Assembly (NCBI GenBank): GCA_937868185.1
Contig: CALMMG010000173.1
Span: 1-38,547 of the forward strand
DNA from: an uncultured Pseudomonadota bacterium
GTDB lineage: Bacteria; Desulfobacterota; Desulfobulbia; Desulfobulbales; Desulfurivibrionaceae
Direction: 5' to 3'
Length of the DNA stretch: 38,547 nt
Numbering within the stretch: position 1 is the stretch's first letter; every line of letters begins with the position of its first letter. The position numbers and the translations under genes were made by a program. The notes beneath the pieces are model-generated. The model made no database searches. It was not told the origin of the DNA and saw nothing but the letters and a program-made list of their open reading frames with translations. Below, piece by piece: positions 23,428-31,424 of the stretch.

Positions 23428-25323
23428 ATGCTCGACTTCATGCGCCGCAAGGCCCAATCGACCTATATCCAGGCCGCCATCCTGATGATCGTTCTGGTTT
23501 TTGTCTTCTGGGGGGTAGGAAAAAGCCAAAAAGGCGGCCCCGATGCCATTGCTACGGTTAATGGCCAGAATATTTCTGCGCAGCAGTACCAACGGACCTA
23601 CAAGCAGACCATCGACCGCTACCAGGAACAGTTCGGCGGCACTCTGCCCGCAGGGTTGCTTGAGGCCCTGAACCTGAAGGCGCAGGTGTTGAACCAGATG
23701 ATCCAAGAGATGGTCATGCAGCAGGGCGCCAAGGAAGCCGGCCTGATTGTGGGCAGCGAGGAGGTGCGCAAGGTTATTCAAAACATGGACGCCTTCCGGG
23801 AGGACGGCATCTTCAAGCTCGACCGCTACAAAAAGTTGCTGGCCTCCTCACGGATGACCACGGCTGATTTTGAAAACAGTGTACGCAACGACCTCCTCCA
23901 CACCAAGATTCTTACCCATCTTTCCCGGTTCGCCCGGATCTCAGACAGCGAACTCAGAGACCGTTTCGCCTTTGACAACGACCAGCTCAAGCTCGAATAT
24001 GTCGCCTTCAACGCCGACGGTTTCCGGAGTTCAGGCCCGGTGAGCGACGAGGCGCTGAATCCTTTTTTCGAAGGCCGCAAACAAGCCTACCTGACAGAAC
24101 CTCAGGTCAAGCTCCGATACATCACCTTTCTTAATGAACATGCCCTGCCCACCATCCAGGTGAGCGAGCAGGAGATTGAGCAGTACTACAAGATGAATCC
24201 CGATAAATTTTCCACCCCCGAGCAACGCCAGGCCCGGCACATTTTGCTCCGGTCGGATGCCAAGGACACCGCAGAGCTGAAAGCTGCCAAACGCAAAAAA
24301 CTTGAGGCCATCCTGGCGCTGGCAAAGGCAGGCAAGGATTTCGGCCAACTGGCCAGGGAGAACTCCGAGGATGCAAGTGGGAAAAACGGCGGCGACCTCG
24401 GCTTTTTCAGCAAAGGACAGATGGTCCCACCCTTTGCCGAGGCAGCCTTTGCCCTCAAGGAAGGAGAGATCAGCCCAATCGTGGAGACACAATTCGGCCT
24501 CCACCTGATCAAGCTTGAAAAAATCAAACCGGCAAATGTGACCACCTTAGCTGCGGCAAAGGAACAGATCATCGCTGCGCTCAAGGCCCAGCGAGGCAAG
24601 GACCTAACTTTCCAGTTGGCAAACCAGGCCTACGAAGGAATTATCCAAGCCGGCAGCCTGGATAAGTATGCGGCCAACGCGGCGACGCCGGTGCAAGCCA
24701 CCGAATACTTTACCCAGGCCAGCCCTCCCCCGGCGATGGCGGGACAACCCGCGTTGCTCAAAACCATCTTCGGCCTGAAAAAGGGCGAACTGAGCTCGCT
24801 GCTTGAGATCAAAGGCGGCTACGCCATTGTCTCCCTTGACGAGGTGAAAGAACCCCAGATTCCGCCGTTGGCTGAGGTTCGCGCCCGGGTGGAAAAGGAT
24901 TTCCTTGACGATCAGGCCCAAGCCAAAGCCAAGGATGCGGCCGTGGCCCTGTTGGCCCAAGCCAAGAAAGAAGGCTCCTCCCTTGCCGCCGAGGCGGAAA
25001 AGGCCAAGACCCACGTCCTGGAAACCTCATTTTTCACGCGAAGCCAGCAGGCGGCCAGCGGCTTGCCTGCCCCCGTTGCCGCACAAGGTCTGAACCTCAG
25101 CGCCGCCTCACCTTATGCCAAAGAGATCGCAGAAGACGGCACCACTTTCTATGTGCTCCACTTCAAGGAAAGCAAACCGGCAAGCGAGGAAGCATTTGCC
25201 AGCCAGAAAGAAGCATTGCGGAAAATGCTGACCCAGGAAAAACAGATGCAGGTCATGGGCGCCTGGCTCGCGTATCTGCAGAGCCGGGCCAAGATCACCA
25301 CCAATATGCAAAACAAGGAGTGA
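23428..25323 (+). CDS. PpiD/SurA-type membrane-anchored peptidyl-prolyl isomerase
   Basis: The 631-residue protein has a short cytosolic start, one membrane helix (about 14-32, ILMIVLVFVFWGVG), a SurA-N-like chaperone domain (IATVNGQNISAQQYQRTYKQ), one clear parvulin domain at about 252-370 (RQARHILLRSDAKDTAELKA, FGQLARENSEDASGKNGGDL, GFFSKGQMVPPFAEAAFALK), and a second, poorly conserved parvulin-like region at about 430-500. This is the PpiD layout. It should help fold outer-membrane and secreted proteins at the periplasmic face of the inner membrane. AGGTGA precedes the ATG. Confidence 0.9.
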   Translation: MLDFMRRKAQSTYIQAAILMIVLVFVFWGVGKSQKGGPDAIATVNGQNISAQQYQRTYKQTIDRYQEQFGGTLPAGLLEALNLKAQVLNQMIQEMVMQQGAKEAGLIVGSEEVRKVIQNMDAFREDGIFKLDRYKKLLASSRMTTADFENSVRNDLLHTKILTHLSRFARISDSELRDRFAFDNDQLKLEYVAFNADGFRSSGPVSDEALNPFFEGRKQAYLTEPQVKLRYITFLNEHALPTIQVSEQEIEQYYKMNPDKFSTPEQRQARHILLRSDAKDTAELKAAKRKKLEAILALAKAGKDFGQLARENSEDASGKNGGDLGFFSKGQMVPPFAEAAFALKEGEISPIVETQFGLHLIKLEKIKPANVTTLAAAKEQIIAALKAQRGKDLTFQLANQAYEGIIQAGSLDKYAANAATPVQATEYFTQASPPPAMAGQPALLKTIFGLKKGELSSLLEIKGGYAIVSLDEVKEPQIPPLAEVRARVEKDFLDDQAQAKAKDAAVALLAQAKKEGSSLAAEAEKAKTHVLETSFFTRSQQAASGLPAPVAAQGLNLSAASPYAKEIAEDGTTFYVLHFKESKPASEEAFASQKEALRKMLTQEKQMQVMGAWLAYLQSRAKITTNMQNKE

Positions 25324-25365
25324 TCCCAGCTCCAGTCTTCACTCAAGATTCAGGCCATTCCCATT

Positions 25366-25701
25366 ATGCCCAAATCTGATCCACGAAATCCTCTGGAAGA
25401 AGATATCTCCGTTCACATTTTCACTGTGTCCGCAGCGATGGTTGGTGTTTGTCTCACTGTAATCGGGATTATGCGGATGGTCATTACCGTAAAGAAAGAA
25501 GACAACCTTGCCGATGACTTTCTCGCAATAGATGCCGTTCTCTTTCTCATCGCATGCTTTCTCTCCTATTGGGCGTTGCGAACACGGACCATTCGCAGGA
25601 TGCACCGAGTTGAGAAGATTGCCGATACCATTTTTTTGTTTGCTTTACTCGTAATGACCGTCATCTGTGGCTTCATTACCTTTGCTCTCACGGCCTCTTG
25701 A
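25366..25701 (+). CDS. Small integral membrane protein of unknown function
   Basis: The 111 residues hold three hydrophobic helices: about 20-40 (TVSAAMVGVCLTVIGIMRMV), about 50-70 (AIDAVLFLIACFLSYWALRT), and about 85-107 (TIFLFALLVMTVICGFITFA). A basic loop RTRTIRRMHRVEK separates the last two. No catalytic motif is visible and I cannot name the family. The SD is weak. Base use is a little more AT-rich than neighbours. It lies 42 bases after the PpiD-like gene and may be cotranscribed. Confidence 0.75.
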   Translation: MPKSDPRNPLEEDISVHIFTVSAAMVGVCLTVIGIMRMVITVKKEDNLADDFLAIDAVLFLIACFLSYWALRTRTIRRMHRVEKIADTIFLFALLVMTVICGFITFALTAS

Positions 25702-25796
25702 GAGATTCCGCCATTCACCAAAATCGCCTGGATTATTGCAAGAAAAATAAAGGGAAGGAACTCGATGCCCCACGATGATCCGGCTTCTGTCTCCGC

Positions 25797-26123
25797 TTAG
25801 CTTGTCCGCCCCGGGCCCCAAAGGGGATCATCCCCGAACCGTTCCATCCACCAATCTTCCCCCTCAAGGGGCTGATCCTCCCCCGGCACCAGGGGAATTT
25901 TATACTTTTTTCCATAGTCCAGCAGAATCTGGCAGGCCTCGGTGAGCCGGTGCATCTCCAGCTTCGGCCCTTCTGGTCCCTCTGGTTTGTGGTGGACAAG
26001 ATCGGGATGATGCTCCTTGGAGAGCCGACGGTAGGCCTTTTTTATCTCCGCCAGGGTCGCCTGATCTGGCAACCCTAAGAGATCCTTGGCAGCCAAGATT
26101 TTTTTCCATTCATCGTTAGTCAT
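25797..26123 (-). CDS. J-domain protein, overlapping plsY
   Basis: This 108-residue protein carries a J-domain: LGLPDQATLAEIKKAYRRLS followed by KEHHPDLVHH, where HPD is the DnaK-stimulating tripeptide. The zinc and substrate domains of DnaJ are absent, so it is a type III co-chaperone with a short acidic tail (GEDWWMERFGDD) that may hold a specific client. Its ATG overlaps the last eight bases of plsY (ATGACTAA), so translation is coupled. The start at 26123 avoids an extension that merely reads through plsY. The link with a lipid-synthesis gene is unexplained. Confidence 0.88.
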   Translation of the reverse strand: MTNDEWKKILAAKDLLGLPDQATLAEIKKAYRRLSKEHHPDLVHHKPEGPEGPKLEMHRLTEACQILLDYGKKYKIPLVPGEDQPLEGEDWWMERFGDDPLWGPGRTS

Positions 26124-26733
26124 GCGCGTCCTGACTCGGCGTGTCTTTTCGCCAGCTCTTTTCCTCATGCTGCATAAGCCGGACAATGTTGTCCCGATGC
26201 TTGACCCAAATCAACACCCCGATTGCGAAAGCCAGCACGGAGTTGCTCAACGAGCCGGTCAGCAGCCAAACCAATCCCGGCAGCATCAAAGCTGCGGTGA
26301 GCGAGCCCAGCGAAACATAGCCCCAGTTGTAGACCACCCCGACAAAGATCAATAAATCAATGAACGCAGCCACTGGCGCAAGATAGAGAAAAATACCCAG
26401 CGCCGTTGCCACGCCTTTGCCGCCCCGGAACTTCAGATACAGCGGGTAGAGATGCCCAAGAAAGGCCGCGCCGCCACAGAGCGCCACCCAGAGTTCCCGC
26501 CGACTGCCATTTTCCAGAAGCCAACCCGCGGCCAACATCGGCAAAATGGCTTTAAGCGCATCGCAGACCAGGGTAAGAGCACCGAGCTTTTTGCCGACCA
26601 GCCGGGCGACATTGGTAGCACCAATATTGCCGCTGCCTGCGGCACGCACGTCAACGCCTGCCACTTTCCCCAAGACCAGACCAAAGGGGATTGAACCGAT
26701 GAGATACGAGCCGAGAACCAAAAGATATTCCAT
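26116..26733 (-). CDS. plsY: PlsY, acyl-phosphate glycerol-3-phosphate acyltransferase
   Basis: PlsY makes lysophosphatidate from acyl-phosphate and glycerol-3-phosphate at the inner membrane. The three conserved loops are visible: GSIPFGLVLGK, then GSGNIGATNVARLVGKKLGA, and GHLYPLYLKFRGGKGVATAL. The 205 residues contain about five membrane helices. The open frame goes back to 26811, but the AGAGGTGG before the ATG at 26733 and the family start MEYLLVLGSYLIGSIPFG fix it. The J-domain gene overlaps its end. plsX is not in the window. Confidence 0.95.
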   Translation of the reverse strand: MEYLLVLGSYLIGSIPFGLVLGKVAGVDVRAAGSGNIGATNVARLVGKKLGALTLVCDALKAILPMLAAGWLLENGSRRELWVALCGGAAFLGHLYPLYLKFRGGKGVATALGIFLYLAPVAAFIDLLIFVGVVYNWGYVSLGSLTAALMLPGLVWLLTGSLSNSVLAFAIGVLIWVKHRDNIVRLMQHEEKSWRKDTPSQDAHD

Positions 26734-26897
26734 GCCACCTCTGCCACATTTATGAAGAAGGAAAAAAGACACCTTATGATGCGCCAGTAACTCTAAACCG
26801 CAAAGCGACATTTTTCATGCTTAATTTTTCTTGTTTTCAGCCTTCACCTGAACCGATGCATGCAAGAAACTAAGCCGGACAAAAATTATCTTTCTTC

Positions 26898-26939
26898 TTG
26901 ATTTAAGTCAACGCCCAAGAGGATAATTATCGTTATAGT
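26898..26939 (+). promoter_or_regulatory. FNR/HcpR-like operator and -10 box of hcp
   Basis: TTGATTTAAGTCAA (26898-26911) is a TTGA-N6-TCAA palindrome of the CRP/FNR class. A TATAGT box lies at 26934-26939, which predicts a start near 26946. The palindrome centre would then be close to -41.5, the class II activator position. HcpR, a CRP/FNR-type regulator, is known to control hcp in sulfate reducers. The regulator gene is not in the window, so HcpR is inferred. Confidence 0.65.
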
Positions 26940-27003
26940 CTCCTTAACAAATGCACCAATACGGGTTACACCAACCTTTACATCACAACAGAGGAGAATC
27001 GCC

Positions 27004-28635
27004 ATGTTTTGTAACCAATGTGAACAAACCGCCAAGGGAACCGGATGCACCTCCATCGGAGTCTGTGGAAAAACCGAGCCCCTCGCAGGCCTTGAAGATT
27101 TGCTGACCCATGCTGTCCAGGGCTTAAGCCTAGTTGCCGTTGCCGGCCGCAAGGTCGGGGTTGCGGACAACGGTATTGACCGCTTCACCTGCGAGGCAAT
27201 TTTTTCCTGCCTCACCAATGTGGATTTTGACCCGAGCCGCTTTGAGGTCCTGATCCGCAAGACCGTCGAGCTGCGCGAATCTTTACAGAAAAAGGTTCTG
27301 GCCGCTGGCGGCAAGGTCGAGTCCACCGCCCCGGCAGTCACCTTTGCCCCGGCCGACTCCCTGAGCGGTCTGGAAGCACAGGGCGCAGCCCTGAACTTCA
27401 TCAACACTCTGGATGCCAACCCGGACCTGCAATCTTTAAAGCAGATCACCATGTACGGACTGCGCGGCCTGGCCGCCTACACCGACCATGCCGCGATCCT
27501 CGGCAAGGAAGACGACACGGTCTATGCCTACATCCATGAGGCCATGGGTGAGCTGACCCGCAAGGACCTCGGCCTGGACCAGCTGGTGGGACTTGCCCTG
27601 AAATGCGGCGAGGTAAACCTCAAGGCCATGGAGCTGCTCGATGCGGGCAACACCGGGACCTACGGCCATCCGGTCCCCACCCCGGTGCCGCTGGGGCATA
27701 TCCCCGGCAAGTGCATCCTGGTCACCGGCCATGACCTCAAGGACCTGGCCATGCTCCTGGAACAGACCAAGGGCAAGGGGATCAACATCTACACCCATGG
27801 CGAGATGCTGCCCACCCATGGCTACCCGGAGTTAAAAAAGCACAGCCATTTTTACGGCCATTTCGGCACGGCATGGCAGAACCAGCATAAGGAGATGCCC
27901 GAATTCCCAGGGGCGATCCTCTTTACCACCAATTGCATCCAAAAGCCCCTTGACTCCTACAAGGATAACGTCTTCACCACCGGCCTGGTTGGTTGGCCCG
28001 AGGTAGCGCACATTGGCGAGAGTAAAGATTTTAGCCCGGTTATCAACCGCGCCCTGGCCCTGCCCGGCTTCACCGACACCCAGGACAAGGATTCGGTCCT
28101 GGTCGGTTTTGCCAGAAACACCGTTCTCGGCGTGGCAGACAAGGTCATCGCCGCGGTAAAATCCAAGGCGATCCGCCACTTCTTCCTGGTGGGCGGCTGT
28201 GACGGCGCCAAGCCCGGCCGCAATTACTACACCGAGCTGGTGGAGCAGATCCCCACGGACTGCATGGTCCTGACCCTGGCCTGCGGCAAGTTCCGCTTCT
28301 TTGACAAGAAACTGGGCGATATCGGCGGTATCCCCCGCCTGCTCGATGTGGGCCAGTGCAACGATGCCTACTCGGCCATCCAGATCGCCGTAGCCCTTGC
28401 CGGAGCCTTTGAGTGCGGGGTCAATGACCTGCCGCTCTCCCTGGTGCTTTCCTGGTACGAGCAAAAGGCCGTGGTCATCCTGCTGACCCTGCTGAACCTT
28501 GGGATCAAGAACATCCGGCTCGGGCCCACCTTACCCGCCTTCATCACCCCCAACGTGCTGGATGTGCTGGTGAAAAACTTCGCCATCAAGCCGGTAACAG
28601 CCCCAGCCGAGGATTTGAAGGCTATTCTCGGATAA
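27004..28635 (+). CDS. hcp: Hcp, hybrid-cluster protein (hydroxylamine / NO reductase)
   Basis: Hcp reduces hydroxylamine in vitro and, by genetic and biochemical work in other bacteria, acts as an NO reductase. Its N-terminal [4Fe-4S] ligands are in MFCNQCEQTAKGTGCTSIGV with CGK following (Cys 3, 6, 15, 21), the anaerobe-type spacing. Segments typical of the hybrid-cluster domain include THGEMLPTHGYPELKK, GAILFTTNCIQKP, FFLVGGCDGAKPGR, LACGKFRF, GQCNDAYSAIQIA and SWYEQKAV. The 543 residues are full length. GAGGAG precedes the ATG. The HD and ferredoxin genes follow in the same direction. Confidence 0.97.
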   Translation: MFCNQCEQTAKGTGCTSIGVCGKTEPLAGLEDLLTHAVQGLSLVAVAGRKVGVADNGIDRFTCEAIFSCLTNVDFDPSRFEVLIRKTVELRESLQKKVLAAGGKVESTAPAVTFAPADSLSGLEAQGAALNFINTLDANPDLQSLKQITMYGLRGLAAYTDHAAILGKEDDTVYAYIHEAMGELTRKDLGLDQLVGLALKCGEVNLKAMELLDAGNTGTYGHPVPTPVPLGHIPGKCILVTGHDLKDLAMLLEQTKGKGINIYTHGEMLPTHGYPELKKHSHFYGHFGTAWQNQHKEMPEFPGAILFTTNCIQKPLDSYKDNVFTTGLVGWPEVAHIGESKDFSPVINRALALPGFTDTQDKDSVLVGFARNTVLGVADKVIAAVKSKAIRHFFLVGGCDGAKPGRNYYTELVEQIPTDCMVLTLACGKFRFFDKKLGDIGGIPRLLDVGQCNDAYSAIQIAVALAGAFECGVNDLPLSLVLSWYEQKAVVILLTLLNLGIKNIRLGPTLPAFITPNVLDVLVKNFAIKPVTAPAEDLKAILG

Positions 28636-28813
28636 GAAAAAACGAATCGGGCGGCGGCCCTCCCGCCACCGTCCGATCCTCGCGTCAAAAAGAGAGTAAC
28701 TGTTCAGCAGCACCACAGATGCGCGGAAGAGGCCGGCGAAGTGTGCTATTGCACATGAGCAGGCCGATGACAAAGCAGATGTGGTGTTGCTGGGCAGTTA
28801 CGAGGAGATTACC

Positions 28814-29545
28814 ATGCAATGCCCCGGCCAGGACAGCCGCTACTGGGATGCCAATGCCGTCTTCGAGGCAATCTGCCCGAACTGCGGGAGCAGCGTCGAG
28901 TTTTTCAAAGACGACTCCAGCCGCAAATGCAGCAAGTGCTCCACAAAGATACTCAACCCCCACAACGACTTCGGCTGCGCCTCTTACTGTCCCTACGCCT
29001 CACAGTGCCTGGGGTCTTTGCCCCCGGAGCTGCTGGCCAAGAAACAGGAAGTGCTCAAGGAACGGGTGGCCGTAGAAATGAAGCGCTACTTTGGCGATGA
29101 CTTCCGCCGCATCGGCCATGCCAGCCGGGTAGCCCGCCATGCCATGGAGATCGCCGCAAAAGAAGAGTGCAACCCGGCAGTGGTTGAGATCACCGCCTAT
29201 CTCCACGATATCGGCATCAAGGAAGGCGAACGCAAACACAACAGCTCGTCGCCCAAGTACCAACATATTGAGGGTCCACCGGTGGCCAAGGAGATCCTCA
29301 CTGCCCTTGGTGCGCCGCAGCCGCTCATCGACGAGGTCTGCGACATCATCGGCCACCACCATGTGCCGAGGCCCGAGGAGACCATGAACTTCAAGGTGCT
29401 CTACGACGCGGACCTGATCACCAACCTGGAAGAAAAACAAAAGGATGCGCCCACCCCGCCGGACCATCTGCAAAAGATCATCGACCGCTCCTTCCTCACC
29501 AAGGCAGGAGCCACCCTGGCCGCCAAAGTGCTGCTCAGGGGATAA
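28814..29545 (+). CDS. Zinc-ribbon HD-domain phosphohydrolase, hcp-associated
   Basis: The 243-residue protein starts with a cysteine-rich head: CPNC (21, 24) and CSKC (39, 42) form a zinc ribbon, and Cys3 with CASYCPYASQC (55, 59, 65) could bind a second metal or Fe-S cluster. The HD domain (about 95-235) keeps its metal ligands: IGHASRVARHAME, YLHDIGIKEGE, GHHHVP and YDADLI. Substrate is unknown; HD proteins often act on nucleotides or cyclic dinucleotides. The GTG at 28781 is in frame, but GAGGAG before the ATG at 28814 decides. The 178-base gap after hcp contains an imperfect GC hairpin without a T-run, so readthrough from hcp is likely. Confidence 0.85.
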   Translation: MQCPGQDSRYWDANAVFEAICPNCGSSVEFFKDDSSRKCSKCSTKILNPHNDFGCASYCPYASQCLGSLPPELLAKKQEVLKERVAVEMKRYFGDDFRRIGHASRVARHAMEIAAKEECNPAVVEITAYLHDIGIKEGERKHNSSSPKYQHIEGPPVAKEILTALGAPQPLIDEVCDIIGHHHVPRPEETMNFKVLYDADLITNLEEKQKDAPTPPDHLQKIIDRSFLTKAGATLAAKVLLRG

Positions 29546-29556
29546 CGGAGATAGCC

Positions 29557-30291
29557 ATGAAAATAATGCGAAAGATTATTGAGATAGAAGAGAACCTCTG
29601 CAACGGCTGCGGCGAGTGCATTATCAACTGCGCGGAAGGCGCCCTGCAAATCGTGGACGGCAAGGCGAAGATGCTTGCGGAAAAATATTGCGACGGCCTG
29701 GGCGCCTGCCTGGGCCATTGCCCCACCGGAGCCCTGCGCATCATCGAGCGGGAGGCGGAGGATTTTGACGAAGAGGCGGTGGAAGAGCTGCTCAGCCATC
29801 GAGAGACGGCCAAGGCCCACCCTACTCCGCCCGTCGGCGGCTGCCCCTCGGCCAGATTGCAGACCTTCGCTCCTGCCACCCCCTGCCAGACGGCCAATAC
29901 CCCGATTCAGCTCGGGTCCACCACCGGTTCCGCCCTGAGTCACTGGCCGGTGCAGATCAGGCTGGTGCCGCCCAGCGCGCCCTTTCTCAAAGGGGCCGAC
30001 CTCCTGATCGCGGCCGATTGCGTACCCGTGGCCTATCCGGAGTTTCACCGCGATCTCCTGAGCGGCAAGGTGGTCATGCTGGGCTGCCCAAAGTTCGACG
30101 AGGTGGACAGCGCCATCCAGAAGTTCGCGGAAATCTTTTCCTCCTCGGGGATCAAAAGCATTACCATGGCCATCATGGAGGTGCCCTGCTGCGGCAACAT
30201 GCGCCATATTGTTTCCCAAGCCCTTGCCCGCTCCGGCCAGACTATCCCGGTGAAGGAGGTGGTGATTTCCGCCCGCGGCGAACGCCTCTGA
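29557..30291 (+). CDS. Ferredoxin-like Fe-S protein, hcp-associated
   Basis: Residues 1-60 hold a 4Fe-4S motif CNGCGECIINC (Cys 15, 18, 21, 25) and a second set CDGLGACLGHCP (45, 51, 55). A Pro/Thr-rich linker follows. The C-terminal domain (about 135-244) has LVPPSAPFLKGADLLIAADC, VVMLGCPKFDEVD and EVPCCGNMRH, a conserved pattern seen in proteins encoded beside hcp. It may be an electron donor to Hcp, which has no Hcr-type NADH reductase here (inference). GGAG precedes the ATG. It starts 12 bases past the HD gene. Confidence 0.87.
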   Translation: MKIMRKIIEIEENLCNGCGECIINCAEGALQIVDGKAKMLAEKYCDGLGACLGHCPTGALRIIEREAEDFDEEAVEELLSHRETAKAHPTPPVGGCPSARLQTFAPATPCQTANTPIQLGSTTGSALSHWPVQIRLVPPSAPFLKGADLLIAADCVPVAYPEFHRDLLSGKVVMLGCPKFDEVDSAIQKFAEIFSSSGIKSITMAIMEVPCCGNMRHIVSQALARSGQTIPVKEVVISARGERL

Positions 30292-30436
30292 GCGGGAACC
30301 ATGCCCTCCTGAATCCCAAGAGCCGCCAGGACAATATTTCCCCTTTTGTTTCCCTGAAAAAGGGGGTAAAAAAGAATCTATTTTGGTAAAAGATTATACA
30401 CTGTTCCAGTGGCATACATTTATCCAGGAGAAGCCC

Positions 30437-30943
30437 ATGCAGATCATGAAATCCATGGCGGCGCAAGCCCGCCTTCTCACCATCACCCTTACCCTCTTCG
30501 GCCTGATGGCCGGTGCGGCTCAAGCCGCCACCAAGGTGCCGGCCTTCACCCTACCTTCGGTGAAAGATGGTACCATGGTCAAGGCCAGCGCCTATCAGGG
30601 CCAGGCGATGCTTATCAATTTCTTCGCCACCTGGTGCCCTCCCTGCCGCAAGGAAATCCCCTCGCTCATCCAGCTCCAGAAGGAGTTCGGGCCAAAAGGC
30701 TTCACCGTGATCGGCATCTCCACCGACCAAGGCGGCACCTCCCTGGTTGACAAATTCGCCCAAAAGATGGAGATCAACTATCCGGTTCTGATGAGCGATT
30801 CGAACACCCCCAGGGCCTTCGACGGCATCCTCGGCATTCCCACCTCATTCTTGGTAAACAAGGAAGGTAATGTGGTCAAACGCTACGATGGTTATGTTGA
30901 TCACCAGACCCTGGTAAACGATCTCAACGCGATCCTAAAATAA
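30437..30943 (+). CDS. TlpA/ResA-like exported thioredoxin
   Basis: The 168-residue protein has a signal peptide (LLTITLTLFGLMAGAAQA, cleavage near residue 30) and a thioredoxin fold with active site FFATWCPPCRKE (Cys67, Cys70). The ResA/TlpA insert FTVIGISTDQGG and the cis-proline loop GIPTSFLVNKEG are present. It should act as a periplasmic thiol-disulfide reductant, possibly in cytochrome c maturation; no ccm or ccs gene is near. The open frame begins at 30383, but AGGAG nine bases before the ATG at 30437 and the signal peptide decide. Confidence 0.92.
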   Translation: MQIMKSMAAQARLLTITLTLFGLMAGAAQAATKVPAFTLPSVKDGTMVKASAYQGQAMLINFFATWCPPCRKEIPSLIQLQKEFGPKGFTVIGISTDQGGTSLVDKFAQKMEINYPVLMSDSNTPRAFDGILGIPTSFLVNKEGNVVKRYDGYVDHQTLVNDLNAILK

Positions 30944-30958
30944 AAGGGAACTTTCCGG

Positions 30959-30986
30959 TTGACATTCTGTGCTCCTGCCGTATATT
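30959..30986 (+). promoter_or_regulatory. Strong sigma-70 promoter of the small secreted gene
   Basis: A perfect TTGACA (30959-30964), 16 bases, then TATATT (30981-30986). The start near 30993 leaves a 70-base leader that ends in AGGAGG. Confidence 0.75.
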
Positions 30987-31064
30987 TACTGAACTGTCAT
31001 TCATTATTTTTCTGTTCCGTATGAATAGGAAATATTTCCCAATACTACTTAGGAGGAGATGAAC

Positions 31065-31298
31065 ATGAGCAAGAAGATGATTTCCCTGGCAATGGCTATG
31101 GCATTCGTAGTAAGCGGCGCTGTAGTATCTTTCGCTGGCGACTGCAAAGTAACCGCAGTTGAGGGCACCAAGGTAACCGTAGATTGCGCCGGTAAGATGG
31201 AGACCGTAGAGGGTGCAGCTAAGGTTGGCGACATGGTTGCAGTAAAAGACGGCAAGGTAGTTGCTGCCAAGAAGAAAAAAGCTATCGAGGGTTGTTAA
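31065..31298 (+). CDS. Small secreted cysteine-containing protein of unknown function
   Basis: The 77-residue protein has a signal peptide ending SFA (cleavage after residue 24) and a mature part of about 53 residues rich in Val, Lys and Gly with three cysteines (27, 41, 77). Alternating strands (CKVTAVEGTKVTVDCAGK, then KVGDMVAVKDGKVVAAKKKK) suggest a small beta barrel with a basic tail. All 14 Val codons counted from the start at 31065 are GTA (10) or GTT (4), unlike its GTC/GTG-rich neighbours, as expected for very high expression. AGGAGG lies eight bases before the ATG at 31065; an ATG at 31059 is too close. It has its own promoter and terminator. I cannot name the family. Confidence 0.85.
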   Translation: MSKKMISLAMAMAFVVSGAVVSFAGDCKVTAVEGTKVTVDCAGKMETVEGAAKVGDMVAVKDGKVVAAKKKKAIEGC

Positions 31299-31330
31299 TT
31301 CCCTCTTGATGACCTCTTACAGGTTCATCG

Positions 31331-31360
31331 AAAAGCCCGGCCAATGGCCGGGCTTTTTTT
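31331..31360 (+). terminator. Rho-independent terminator
   Basis: AAAAGCCCGGCC (31331-31342), loop AAT, and GGCCGGGCTTTTTTT (31346-31360) form a perfect GC-rich hairpin with a T7 tail, 33 bases after the small secreted gene. Confidence 0.95.
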
Positions 31361-31387
31361 ATTGAAACACATCGCTTTCCATCGGTA

Positions 31388-31416
31388 TTTACTTTTCCCC
31401 CTCCCTTTCGTATAGT
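31388..31416 (+). promoter_or_regulatory. Promoter of uppP, leaderless geometry
   Basis: TTTACT (31388-31393), 17 bases, then TATAGT (31411-31416). The -10 box ends eight bases before the uppP ATG, and no Shine-Dalgarno is present, so the start site should fall at or next to the ATG. Confidence 0.55.
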
Positions 31417-31424
31417 GCCATCCC

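Noticed and set aside
30340-30366. CCCCTTTT/AAAAGGGG hairpin as a terminator after the ferredoxin-like gene
   Set aside because: No T-run follows on either strand; the pairing is mostly A-T.
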